Positions 36,087 through 44,677 of a DNA stretch of 64,000 nucleotides are shown one piece after another; position 1 is the stretch's first letter, and the number at the start of each line of letters is the position of its first letter. Source of the DNA: Flavobacterium palustre (GTDB taxonomy: Bacteria > Bacteroidota > Bacteroidia > Flavobacteriales > Flavobacteriaceae); assembly GCF_014639535.1 (NCBI RefSeq), contig NZ_BMGA01000001.1:434001-498000 (forward strand). The letters run 5' to 3'. The position numbers and the translations under genes are program-made. A model generated the notes under the pieces. The model was not told the DNA's origin and ran no database searches. It worked only from the letters and a program-made list of their open reading frames with translations.

Positions 36087-37463
36087 TTATTTAATTCTTC
36101 TTAATAACTCTTCATAATCTGATTCGGAAATGCGACTCGGAAAACGAGGGTCGTAAACAAACTTGAAATAACTTTTTTGCTTATTGCTAATCTTTAAATT
36201 TAATTTTTTATCGAGTAAAGATTCTTTTGAGAAATTTAGCCCTAACATTTTAAAAACTGAAACAACAACACTTAGATTATGCACTAACATTGCTTCTGAA
36301 TAAGTCATAATTTCTTTATTTGGATTACAATAATCAACAAATATTCCTCCTGTTATTTTGTACGGAAAAGTCATGTTTTTACTTGTATAATAATTTGACA
36401 CAACTCTAATTCTTCCTTTATATTCTTCTGCTTCATTATAATTTATAACAATAGGAGGTATCTTATTAAACGCTGTGGTTTTTTCTGCATATTCTAATTG
36501 AAAATAGGGTGAAAAACTACTTAACTCTACTGCAAAAGCTTTACAAAAATCTAACTGATCTTTCGTTGAATCTCCATAAATTTTTAAGAAATTTTTTCTA
36601 GCAAATTTTGTAAAAACTCCCTTTTCTTTACTTTTATCGCTAAAGATTATTTTTTTCAAACTATAGAGATCACTATTATCTAAACCATATTCATCTGCCA
36701 AATTGTAAAGTTTATTAGTATCCAAAGAGGAGTATAGTTCATTAAAAAACATTTTTTCAAAATCTTTTCTGTTAATTTTATAGCCTTTAAATACATTTTT
36801 ATCGTACAAAAATTCTATCGTCTTTTTATCAATATCAGATAAATCCGCCACATTATTATTACCTTCAAAAAAGAGGCTTTCATAATAAGTATAACTATCT
36901 CCAATTATCCCCAAAGCTTGAGTTATTTCTTCTAAAATTACTTTTTTTCTCATTAAATAAGAAGACTCATCAGTATCAAGAGAATCAATTTTCGGGTCGT
37001 TTCGAATACCTATTATTCCAGATGTAAGATGCCGAGTATTATTTTTTATATGACCCACACCTAAGAGTTTAGGTTCAAGTTTAAATTTTAGAGAATCTTG
37101 TAAGGTTTTAAGATTTCCAAAAAATATTTTTAAGTTACTTTTCTTGGAATCTGTAACAAGATGTATTGAAATAGGTATATTAAGAGCATTTATTTTAGCA
37201 AGGGCTTGTTTTACAAATAAAGAATCATTTTTCAATAAATTACCTTGTAAAGAAACCTTAATATCATCTTTCCATTTATAAGCATTATTTAAAACATCTG
37301 TATTTGTGTCTTCATGAAAAGCCGTTTCATAAAAATAGTTAATAACCTCCAATCCATATTGATCTAGGATTTTTTGCTTGCTAGACTGATCAAAGCTACA
37401 CGAGGTACAACAATAAACTAATATGAGTCTGCAAAAGATATTTATTGTATTTTGAATTTTCAT
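36087..37463 (-). CDS. DUF2927-like secreted lipoprotein of unknown function
   Basis: A 458-residue protein with a short hydrophobic N-terminus and a Cys-rich lipobox-like end (LVYCCTSCSF, about 16-25). Residues about 75-230 look like DUF2927: VILEEITQALGIIGDS (about 174-189) in the place where these proteins carry an EE(L/I)TQ metal-site-like helix, then the conserved IEFLYDKNVFKGY. The C-terminal half (about 230-458) has no family I recognise and ends in FVYDPRFPSRISESDYEELL. Lys and Asn are high and the gene looks more AT-rich than its neighbours. It is probably a surface or periplasmic protein; a peptidase-like role is only a possibility. Confidence 0.65.
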   Translation of the reverse strand: MKIQNTINIFCRLILVYCCTSCSFDQSSKQKILDQYGLEVINYFYETAFHEDTNTDVLNNAYKWKDDIKVSLQGNLLKNDSLFVKQALAKINALNIPISIHLVTDSKKSNLKIFFGNLKTLQDSLKFKLEPKLLGVGHIKNNTRHLTSGIIGIRNDPKIDSLDTDESSYLMRKKVILEEITQALGIIGDSYTYYESLFFEGNNNVADLSDIDKKTIEFLYDKNVFKGYKINRKDFEKMFFNELYSSLDTNKLYNLADEYGLDNSDLYSLKKIIFSDKSKEKGVFTKFARKNFLKIYGDSTKDQLDFCKAFAVELSSFSPYFQLEYAEKTTAFNKIPPIVINYNEAEEYKGRIRVVSNYYTSKNMTFPYKITGGIFVDYCNPNKEIMTYSEAMLVHNLSVVVSVFKMLGLNFSKESLLDKKLNLKISNKQKSYFKFVYDPRFPSRISESDYEELLRRIK

Positions 37464-37504
37464 TACAAGTATTTTTTGATAATCATCCTTGATAAACTAT
37501 AAAA

Positions 37505-37575
37505 CTACTAGATAAAAAATAAAGCATAAATAAAATCCAATATTCTTTCGAATTTCAGAGACTCTATTTATGCTT
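37505..37575. repeat. Structured intergenic repeat, copy C; probable terminator
   Basis: CTACTAGATA followed by a hairpin with arms AAGCATAAATA (37522-37532) and TATTTATGCTT (37565-37575). The loop contains ATTCTTTCGAAT. It aligns along its whole length with copy A, and a C-G pair in A is T-A here. It lies about 100 bases after the stop of the DUF4488-like gene. Confidence 0.65.
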
Positions 37576-37678
37576 CGATGCTTAATAAGTTAAATAACTT
37601 AGAGATATAAATCGATAAATATTTTTTTTATATTGTATGGGTTAGTGTTTTTTTATTAAACCTCAAAGTCATCCACAA

Positions 37679-38170
37679 TTAATGCTTTTGAGTCCCAGGT
37701 TGTATAAATTTCACACCACTGACGCTTGTTGGCACAGCCAAAGGTAAACGAATCCATTTTTCATTTAGCCAAATTTTACCTTCAAGATTATAACTCCAAG
37801 CCACCGTCATTGTATTTTCATCTATCAAGCTGTATTTGATAGGTGAATCTTTTCCACTTAGACGAGGGTGTAGTACATTCTGTATGATGTGCTCCACTAA
37901 AGTACTGTCTGATTCTATTTCATAAGATCCATATTGTACAATTATTGTTTCATAAGGCAAAGTTGCAAAGGTGTAATAGGTGCCATCAGCATTAATTACT
38001 TTGTAGTCTCCTGTTACTATTTTTATAGATTCACCATTAACAAGTTTTCTTTCGTCTATTCGCCGCCAAATTCCAACAATTGATTTTGAAACAGGAATAT
38101 GTTTTTGTTCTGTCTGCGCCGATAATGTTGCAGAAAAAACAAGAATTAACAATGCAAGAATGTGCTTCAT
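37679..38170 (-). CDS. DUF4488-like small secreted protein
   Basis: A 163-residue protein with signal peptide (MKHILALLILVFSATLSAQ). The body is a lipocalin-like beta fold: SIVGIWRRIDERKLV at the start, TGDYKVINADGTYYTFAT, then KYSLIDENTMTVAWSYN and NEKWIRLP. This resembles DUF4488 proteins, which occur in Bacteroidetes PULs and have no known reaction. It lies 52 bases after the HExxH lipoprotein and is probably the last gene of that unit. Confidence 0.7.
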   Translation of the reverse strand: MKHILALLILVFSATLSAQTEQKHIPVSKSIVGIWRRIDERKLVNGESIKIVTGDYKVINADGTYYTFATLPYETIIVQYGSYEIESDSTLVEHIIQNVLHPRLSGKDSPIKYSLIDENTMTVAWSYNLEGKIWLNEKWIRLPLAVPTSVSGVKFIQPGTQKH

Positions 38171-38222
38171 AATAAGTTTTTTTGGTTCCTAAAAATTATA
38201 ATTACAAAATCTTTATTTAAGA

Positions 38223-39416
38223 TTAATTACTAGGCAAACCATCCGTTTTCATTCCTTGTAAAATTAACGCATTCATCATATACAGAAAATCACTTCCATC
38301 ATCCTCATGCGCTCCATTGACACCGTAAGGCCAAAAGTGCATTCCGTCTCCTTTTACAACCGCAGCCGGATTATTTGTCATCATTTGTAAAATTTCGTTA
38401 GCACGTTTTCCCTGCCAGGTAGTTTTCATTAATTCAGTGTATTTTGAATGTTGCCCCACTCCCACTGCATGTGCCATTTCGTGCATTGCTGTACCGGCTT
38501 TTTGGTAAGACGAATTAGCTCCCATATTAATCCATCCTGAAAAATTCGCATCGGCAGTAGGTGTTCCCGGCGAATAATTCACAGTAACATGTTTTACAAT
38601 GGATGTGAAATTATTGTAATAGGTTGTTGCCAAATCAAATGCTGCTTTTATTCTGGTTACAGTAGCAGCATCAGCTCCGTTTTGATTAAAAGAATAGGTA
38701 AAATTCCCTTTTTTAATAGTACTGATTACAAACTCTTCACCATATAAAACCTTTGAAGGTGTAGCCGCATAAGGTCTGACATAATACAAAGTCTCCGGTG
38801 TTAAACTAGAAATACGCTGTTTAAACTTACTCTCCACCGTACTTCTGGCTATTTTATTATTTGCAACAGTGGGCTCTTTCACGGTATTATACACCAATCC
38901 TATTTCCTGAATAATTAAATCACCTTGTTCTTTTAATTCTACATCAAAAAACAAATCATGTGCTCCGGCAACTTTTATGGTGCCTAAAACCAATAATGGA
39001 GAAGCTGCATCTTTAGTTTTAAAACTTATCTGATTGCCATAAGCAACTCCTTTCTTATTCACCACATAAGCCCGGGCATAATAAAGTGTGCCTCCTTCCA
39101 GATTAGCAAGTTCTGCTTTAAACTCACCTGATCCTTTAGTAACACTTGCTATTTTTTTTGTTCCTTCATAAACAGGATTCGCAGTGGTTCCATAACATAC
39201 ACCTCTTTCAAAAACGCTAGTTCCTCCATTATCCTGAAGCACACCCCATACTACAGCTTGTTTAGCAGCAATTTCTTCGGCTTCATTTGTTTTTAAAGTG
39301 GCCAACTCTCCCAAATTATCCGGTTCTTCTGTCTCAACAATTTCAGAAGAACTTCCTGAAGAACAGGAACAAATAACAAATAATAACAACAGAAATAAAT
39401 CAATACTTTTTTTCAT
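38223..39416 (-). CDS. Lipoprotein with FN3-like repeats and a HExxH metallopeptidase-like domain
   Basis: A 397-residue protein from the ATG at 39416 (an upstream in-frame ATG at 39449 overlaps the GH43 gene). Lipobox LFVICSC is near residue 18. Two FN3-like domains follow (about 38-135 and 140-233). The C-terminal domain (about 238-397) has ATYYNNFTS-like packing and the zinc motif HEMAHAVGVGQH (H312, E313, H316; a further His at 323). The third His is one residue later than in the classic metzincin HExxHxxGxxH. It would be surface-anchored. Beside GH43 and GH16 it might act on the protein part of a glycoprotein, but the domain could also serve only for binding. Confidence 0.7.
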   Translation of the reverse strand: MKKSIDLFLLLLFVICSCSSGSSSEIVETEEPDNLGELATLKTNEAEEIAAKQAVVWGVLQDNGGTSVFERGVCYGTTANPVYEGTKKIASVTKGSGEFKAELANLEGGTLYYARAYVVNKKGVAYGNQISFKTKDAASPLLVLGTIKVAGAHDLFFDVELKEQGDLIIQEIGLVYNTVKEPTVANNKIARSTVESKFKQRISSLTPETLYYVRPYAATPSKVLYGEEFVISTIKKGNFTYSFNQNGADAATVTRIKAAFDLATTYYNNFTSIVKHVTVNYSPGTPTADANFSGWINMGANSSYQKAGTAMHEMAHAVGVGQHSKYTELMKTTWQGKRANEILQMMTNNPAAVVKGDGMHFWPYGVNGAHEDDGSDFLYMMNALILQGMKTDGLPSN

Positions 39417-39438
39417 ATTTTTTTGTTTTATTAATTTT

Positions 39439-40560
39439 CTAAAAAACATCTAAATTCCAAGTTCCTAACCAATTTAAAACTGGTTTTTCCTTATCAAATT
39501 TTATAGGAAGCCAAATATAGCTTCCATCAATTGGGTTATCCGGTTTCCATCGGTCGGCCATAAATATGAATTGGTCTATTTTCCCTTGTACTGGTAAAAT
39601 ATAAGTACTCTGTGAATAAAATGTAAGTTCCGCATCTCTTCCAACACATGGATTCCCTAACGATTCCCATGGTCCCCAAATAGATTTTGACCTAAAAGAA
39701 CGGGCTTCATTAGGATCCCAACCCGTACATCCGGAAGTAATCATATAATAAATTCCATTCTTTTTAAAAATTGCCGGTGCTTCGTTATGACCTGCGGGCG
39801 CAACCCTTGTCCATTTTTCTGTAAAATCTAAATAATCATCGGTAAGTTCTGATATATGAAGTGTCAAATTATCTTCTGATGAATGTATCAAATAAGCTTT
39901 ATCATTATCATCCACAAAAACAGTCATGTCTCTGGACATTTGCCCTTTGTCAAAATCCCTACGAACCAGCATTCCGTTTTTGATTGCCTCTAACCATTCA
40001 GGAGTCCAGGATTTTAATCTATTCTCACCAATTGATGCTGATTTGAATTTATCATCAAAATCCATTGGCCAAACCCCTTTATTTGGACGAAAAGATTTTT
40101 TATACACAAAAGGTCCTTTAGGCGAATCGCTTACAGCAACGGCTGCTCTGGCAGCATTATAACCTTGATTTTTTAGTTCCAAATGAAACCACATGATGTA
40201 TTTGCCTGTCTTTTTATTAAAAACTACTTTGGGACGTTCTATAATACAACCTTTGGTTATTTCAGAATTAAGGTCATTTTCAACTTTTAGAACAATTCCT
40301 TCATTTTCCCAATTGTATAAATCTTTTGATGAATAACAACTAATACCTTGTAAAGAAGTATTTCCACTACGGCCCGAAGTCTTGTATTCTCCATACCAAT
40401 AATAAGTTCCATTATCATAAATAACTCCTCCTCCATGTGCATTGATATGCACTCCGTCAGTGTCTTTCCATTGCTTTCCTGGAATAAAAGAATTACTTTG
40501 ACTGAAAACGAAAGAAGTTGTTAAACTTAAAACCATCACAAAAAAAGACAAAACCTTCAT
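39439..40560 (-). CDS. GH43 family enzyme, exo-beta-1,3-galactanase/beta-galactosidase type
   Basis: A 373-residue secreted five-bladed propeller (signal peptide to about FVFSQ, 21). At the position where most GH43 enzymes carry the base Asp it reads HINAHGGGVIY (38-48), as in subfamilies 24/34. These act on beta-galactans and lack that Asp. Other active-site contacts are E108 (IIERPKV), D211 (SRDMTVF) and the general acid E260 (GHNEAPAIF). C-terminal sequence ITSGCTGWDPNEAR is also typical of this branch. It should release galactose from beta-1,3-galactan such as the arabinogalactan backbone. Subfamily placement is from motif memory. Confidence 0.85.
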   Translation of the reverse strand: MKVLSFFVMVLSLTTSFVFSQSNSFIPGKQWKDTDGVHINAHGGGVIYDNGTYYWYGEYKTSGRSGNTSLQGISCYSSKDLYNWENEGIVLKVENDLNSEITKGCIIERPKVVFNKKTGKYIMWFHLELKNQGYNAARAAVAVSDSPKGPFVYKKSFRPNKGVWPMDFDDKFKSASIGENRLKSWTPEWLEAIKNGMLVRRDFDKGQMSRDMTVFVDDNDKAYLIHSSEDNLTLHISELTDDYLDFTEKWTRVAPAGHNEAPAIFKKNGIYYMITSGCTGWDPNEARSFRSKSIWGPWESLGNPCVGRDAELTFYSQSTYILPVQGKIDQFIFMADRWKPDNPIDGSYIWLPIKFDKEKPVLNWLGTWNLDVF

Positions 40561-40603
40561 CTTAATATATTTAATTACTTTTTTACCAGATAGTAATCCA
40601 TTT

Positions 40604-40631
40604 ATACAAGCTGCAAATAAGCAGCCTGTAT
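40604..40631. terminator. Possible hairpin after GH16
   Basis: Arms ATACA.GCTGC/GCAGC.TGTAT with one mismatch and a 6-base loop, 17 bases after the GH16 stop. A T-run follows only on the plus side, so it may slow or process the transcript rather than end it. Confidence 0.35.
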
Positions 40632-40648
40632 CTTTTTAAACAGCATTA

Positions 40649-41821
40649 TTATTCTTTAGGCGTTGCTGCCACATATATATTTTTTCCCTGAAAATATTGA
40701 GGAGTGGTTCTTACTACCGAATTATCATTAGTAGTTCCGCTTGCTCCCTCCATTTGCATATTCATAATTAACCAAAATGGTTTGCCCACAAAGTCCTTAG
40801 TAGCTGTTGTTTTAAGTGAACCATCTATGTACATTTTAACCACCACATCAGTACTTGAAACTTTTTCCATTGTCAACTTATAATTGTGCCAAGTTGTTGC
40901 AGCATCAGGTATTGCAGTAAGAACTGAAGTCCAAACTGTTTGATTCCAAGCCGGTCCGGTAACCGTGTTTTGTAAAGTGCTTGAAGTTCCTTTAAACTCT
41001 AAAATATCAACTTCCGGAGGCCAACTCCAGGCTCCGGTTATCCAGAAAGCGGGCCAGGAACTTGGTGTTATTGGTGCTTTAAAATCGCCGCTAATTTCCC
41101 AATAGGGTAACTCAGAAGTTACTTTAATTTGGTCTTTTGCATGAATTGCGCCTGAGTGAAACGTAATTCTTAGCTTAGGCTCTGCAGTACTGTATCCTTC
41201 CCAAGCCCAATTAGTCCATTCTGACTTTATTTGAAGAATTCCTCCTGTTTGTAATGTTACATTTTCGGCAAACATACGTGCCGAACCATTGTGATCTGAA
41301 CCCCAAGGATAAAGCATATTCCATTCTGCATCAAATTTTTCTTTACTATCAAAACAGGATGAATCTAAATACACAATTGGTTTAGGAATTCTGATGGTCG
41401 TAAACGTTTTTACTTCTCCATAAGCCGTTCCGGCATTTGAGGTTGCAAAAGCTCTGATATAAAAAATTTGTCCATCTTTGAGGTTAGATAATTCTGCCGA
41501 AAATTCACCGGAACCTTTAACCGTTGTTGCATTTAATGACTCTCCATTTTCCAGTGTTGGATTATCTGTAGTATTCCAACAAACACCTCTTCTTATAATG
41601 GATGCACTTCCATTATCTATTAATTTTGCATCAACTGATGCACTTGTTTTTGTAACATTCTTAACCTCGATTGTTTGCACCTGAGGCAACACATTTTCTA
41701 TAACCGGATTGCTATCAGAATCCCCCGTATCCGAACCGTTAACACTGCCGCTTGAACAGCTTAAGGTTAAAATGGCAATGACAACTAAACAAAAAAACTC
41801 GATATTTTTATTTTTACTCAT
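40649..41821 (-). CDS. GH16 family endo-glycanase lipoprotein with FN3-like domain
   Basis: A 390-residue protein from the ATG at 41821, with lipobox AILTLSC (Cys about 22). An FN3-like domain (about 45-143) is closely related to the first such domain of the HExxH lipoprotein two genes on (RGVCWNTTDNP against RGVCYGTTANP; KGSGEF.AEL). The GH16 catalytic domain (about 150-390) carries WPPEVDILEFKG, giving nucleophile E270, D272 and acid/base E275 in the ExDxxE form. Laminarinases and beta-1,3-galactanases both use this form. Surface location fits the first, chain-cutting step. The substrate is beta-1,3-glucan or beta-1,3-galactan. Confidence 0.88.
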   Translation of the reverse strand: MSKNKNIEFFCLVVIAILTLSCSSGSVNGSDTGDSDSNPVIENVLPQVQTIEVKNVTKTSASVDAKLIDNGSASIIRRGVCWNTTDNPTLENGESLNATTVKGSGEFSAELSNLKDGQIFYIRAFATSNAGTAYGEVKTFTTIRIPKPIVYLDSSCFDSKEKFDAEWNMLYPWGSDHNGSARMFAENVTLQTGGILQIKSEWTNWAWEGYSTAEPKLRITFHSGAIHAKDQIKVTSELPYWEISGDFKAPITPSSWPAFWITGAWSWPPEVDILEFKGTSSTLQNTVTGPAWNQTVWTSVLTAIPDAATTWHNYKLTMEKVSSTDVVVKMYIDGSLKTTATKDFVGKPFWLIMNMQMEGASGTTNDNSVVRTTPQYFQGKNIYVAATPKE

Positions 41822-41842
41822 ATCATATTTTTTAAAAAACAA

Positions 41843-42169
41843 TAATTGCTTTTATGTTTCTTTAAAACATTAAAACTCATATTCGTTTTTTTTACAAATC
41901 ATTTTACAAAATTGTCCCGAGAGACATTGAACAATTAAATCAGATTTTACTTTGACACCTATAGTTGAATCTCAAAAATGATTGCTACACTCATTCAACA
42001 AACCACATTTTACCATAACCATAAATTAGAAATCAGAATAAATTTCTCTTTTCTTTTAGAGCATAGTTATCTATTAAGCCTATTTTCACAGACAATTATT
42101 ATTTATGTTCTCAAACGTTTTTGGTTAAAAAAAGAGTAAATTAATTATATAGAAGTAAACCATAAAAAG
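41843..42169. other. Intergenic region upstream of GH16
   Basis: About 330 AT-rich bases between the GH16 gene and the terminator of the SusCD operon. No exact TAnnTTTG box, shared promoter element or open frame is seen, though a GH16 promoter must lie here if the terminator is efficient. Confidence 0.4.
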
Positions 42170-42198
42170 GCAGCATAATAACTTACTTATTATGCTGC
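42170..42198 (-). terminator. Intrinsic terminator of the PUL 2 susCD operon
   Basis: A perfect 12-bp stem (GCAGCATAATAA/TTATTATGCTGC) with a 5-base loop, nine bases after the stop at 42207. The minus strand continues CTTTTTATGG. Confidence 0.88.
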
Positions 42199-42206
42199 TC
42201 ACTTTT

Positions 42207-43430
42207 TTACTGTTTAACTAATTTCAAAGAATTAATTTTCAAATGCCTACCTGTTGACCCTGTCATCACCGCCGAGGTAGTCACCACTCCAACAGAAACC
42301 TCAGTATCTACTGCTAATGTAAAACTTAAAGTTTTTATAAGTGGAGCTACGTTTTTTACTCTTTCCCACTTTAAAGTACTAGCTGAAGTTTCAACTAAAG
42401 TAACATCGGGCAAGGTGTTTCCAGTTGCTACTACAAAATACCCTCTGTCATTTGCATCGGCAGCATAACTTGTACCATTTATATTTACCGTATAATTATA
42501 AGTTCCCGCTGGCAATGTCATAGTTTGATAAATTTTGCCATTGTTAATTGCAGGTTGTCCCCAGCCACTCTCAAAACTAAAATACAAGGCATCTAATCCT
42601 CCATAATTAACACCTGCTGTAATATGACTTTTTGCAGCAGCATTAACAGTCCATTCTGTAGGAGTTCCCCATCTTGCTCCATCATAAGCCAGTCTGGCAA
42701 AAGGATAATAAAAATTATTCAAATACTGAATCTCATTTCCGGTAACAGTTGTAGTAACTGATTCAAAAGTATCTATACTAGTTGCATTAGGCCTAAACAA
42801 TGTTTTATAGGTAAATGAAGTACCCATTTTAAAATCAGTTAGATCTAATCTTGACTGCGCAATAGGAAGCTGTACTGTAGCACTTACATTACTAGTAGTT
42901 GTATAAGTCACTTCAACCGCATAAGCACCCGTAGATAAATCCATTGAAGCAAAATTTATGGTTGTTAATTTTGGAGAGAAATACTTAGTTGCTATTGGTC
43001 TGTTATATAAAGACGTTTGATAACGATCTCCATAAACCGCACCAATTTTATACACAGGAATTGATACGTTTCCTAATTTATCAAAAGTACGCACTTCAAA
43101 ATTATGTACATTTTCTACTAAATCGTCGATGATAATATCTAACTCATCAACTCCTTGAGTTCTGGTAATTGGTACTACAACAGAATCGGCTCTATTGTCC
43201 CAATAAATTCTACATTCCGTTATTTTTGGATCTGAAATAAAAAGTCCTTTCACCTGAACTCTGTTTCTACCTGAATAGATGTGAAGAGAATCTATTTTTC
43301 CCGTATAGGATATTTCGCCGTCCTTAATAAAATCCTTATAACCTTCATCCATCGATGTACAAGAGCTAATTACTACTGCCACAAGCAGAAAAGCAAAAGC
43401 ATGTACAAAATATTTTTTCATTGTATTCAT
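42207..43430 (-). CDS. DUF4998-type surface glycan-binding lipoprotein
   Basis: A 407-residue lipoprotein (starts at 43430 or the ATG at 43421; lipobox VAVVISSC). The N-terminal part (about 25-190) matches the DUF4998 style: DEGYKDFIKDGEISYTGKID, SGRNRVQVKG, then CRIYWDNRADS. The C-terminal half (about 240-407) is a beta domain with a DUF5013-like look (GKIYQTMTLPAGTYNYTVNI). Such proteins are encoded after susD in many Bacteroidetes PULs and are taken as surface glycan-binding proteins. It is the last gene before a strong terminator. Domain names are from pattern memory. Confidence 0.75.
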   Translation of the reverse strand: MNTMKKYFVHAFAFLLVAVVISSCTSMDEGYKDFIKDGEISYTGKIDSLHIYSGRNRVQVKGLFISDPKITECRIYWDNRADSVVVPITRTQGVDELDIIIDDLVENVHNFEVRTFDKLGNVSIPVYKIGAVYGDRYQTSLYNRPIATKYFSPKLTTINFASMDLSTGAYAVEVTYTTTSNVSATVQLPIAQSRLDLTDFKMGTSFTYKTLFRPNATSIDTFESVTTTVTGNEIQYLNNFYYPFARLAYDGARWGTPTEWTVNAAAKSHITAGVNYGGLDALYFSFESGWGQPAINNGKIYQTMTLPAGTYNYTVNINGTSYAADANDRGYFVVATGNTLPDVTLVETSASTLKWERVKNVAPLIKTLSFTLAVDTEVSVGVVTTSAVMTGSTGRHLKINSLKLVKQ

Positions 43431-43458
43431 AATAATACTTTTTTATTGTTAAACATCA

Positions 43459-44658
43459 TTAATTAGGATTACCATATACCTGAATTTCTCCAATTGCCAT
43501 AGTTCCAATACCTGCCCAGTTTTTTAGCGATTTGATTCTCAAGTAACGAACTTTAGGAGCTGCTACATCAAATTCCCAACTAAATCCTGCACGGGCAGTT
43601 TCATAATCTTCATTAGATTGCTGTCCATATGGTAATCCTGAAGGTTTAACAGCATTATAAGTTCCTAATTTCACCCAGGTATCATCTAAACTTCCATCAG
43701 GATTAGGACTCGCTGACCCATAAATTTCAAACTCTTTTAGATTCCCAATATAATAATAAGATCTCCCTAAATAATATTCCGGATAATCCCAAATAACAAT
43801 ACGGCTCATTTTAGCCAATACTCCTGTATCAATAGTTACTACGTGTTGTCCCGGTTCGGCTCCATTTGTCAGGAAAACTTTTGGCCAGTCCATTATATTC
43901 CCATCCCACATACCCGCAGGAACTGCACTGGTATGAGTTTTAGTATCTCCTGGTAATGGAAAATGTTTGTATGCAGATTTAGGAAGAGATAATTCTAAAA
44001 TAGGTGTAATTGTTGTAAACAGTGTATCGGTTGTATTCAACCATCTGTCTCTAACTGTAATAGCATAATTATGCTCTGTCACACTATATCCTCTAAGAGT
44101 TTTAGAAACTAAATCGGTAGAAGTATAAATACTTTTTGTATCCACAACCCAATCCCCAAGATTATTTTTTTCCATAACTAAAATAGAAAGATCCTCACGA
44201 TTAGGATTAGCAGCTTCTATACGAAGACCTCCAAAAGCAGCCTTAATATCAAGACTTCTAAACACATCCCAAATAGACGATTCTAACGGATGAATTTTTA
44301 CCACAACCGGAGCAGATTCAGCCTCACTTCTATTCACACTATACAATTTAACATCATATTCCCCTTCATTAGCGAAACCTTCCACCTCAAGAGAGTTTTT
44401 ATAGTAAGACGATTTTACTTCCATCGTTTTACCACTTGCAAGTGTATATTCTGCTTTTACATATAATAAATCCTGATCTGAAGGCAAAGTGTAGGTAATT
44501 TTTGCCTTACCCGGTAAATTCTCTACGATTATATTTTGAACCTGCGCTGGAGGTGTTGTATTATTCTCCAATGGCTCCAGATTATTTTGATCACAACTAA
44601 TAACTAATGAAGCTATTGCAACTGTGAAAACACTTCTAAATACTATTTTCAATTTCAT
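43459..44658 (-). CDS. DUF4959/DUF5126/DUF5000-type glycan-binding lipoprotein
   Basis: A 399-residue lipoprotein (lipobox IASLVISC, Cys about 22). Three beta domains follow in the usual order: an FN3-like domain (about 35-125, KAKITYTLPSDQDLLYVKAEY), a middle domain (about 130-235), and an F5/8C-like carbohydrate-binding domain (about 240-399). The last carries DWPKVFLTN, QHVVTIDTG and VRYLRIKSLKNW. It sits 19 bases after susD, in the place of a SusE/SGBP protein, and is expected to hold glycan on the cell surface. No catalytic residues are apparent. Confidence 0.8.
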   Translation of the reverse strand: MKLKIVFRSVFTVAIASLVISCDQNNLEPLENNTTPPAQVQNIIVENLPGKAKITYTLPSDQDLLYVKAEYTLASGKTMEVKSSYYKNSLEVEGFANEGEYDVKLYSVNRSEAESAPVVVKIHPLESSIWDVFRSLDIKAAFGGLRIEAANPNREDLSILVMEKNNLGDWVVDTKSIYTSTDLVSKTLRGYSVTEHNYAITVRDRWLNTTDTLFTTITPILELSLPKSAYKHFPLPGDTKTHTSAVPAGMWDGNIMDWPKVFLTNGAEPGQHVVTIDTGVLAKMSRIVIWDYPEYYLGRSYYYIGNLKEFEIYGSASPNPDGSLDDTWVKLGTYNAVKPSGLPYGQQSNEDYETARAGFSWEFDVAAPKVRYLRIKSLKNWAGIGTMAIGEIQVYGNPN

Positions 44659-44677
44659 ATCTAATTTTTTTTTAAAA

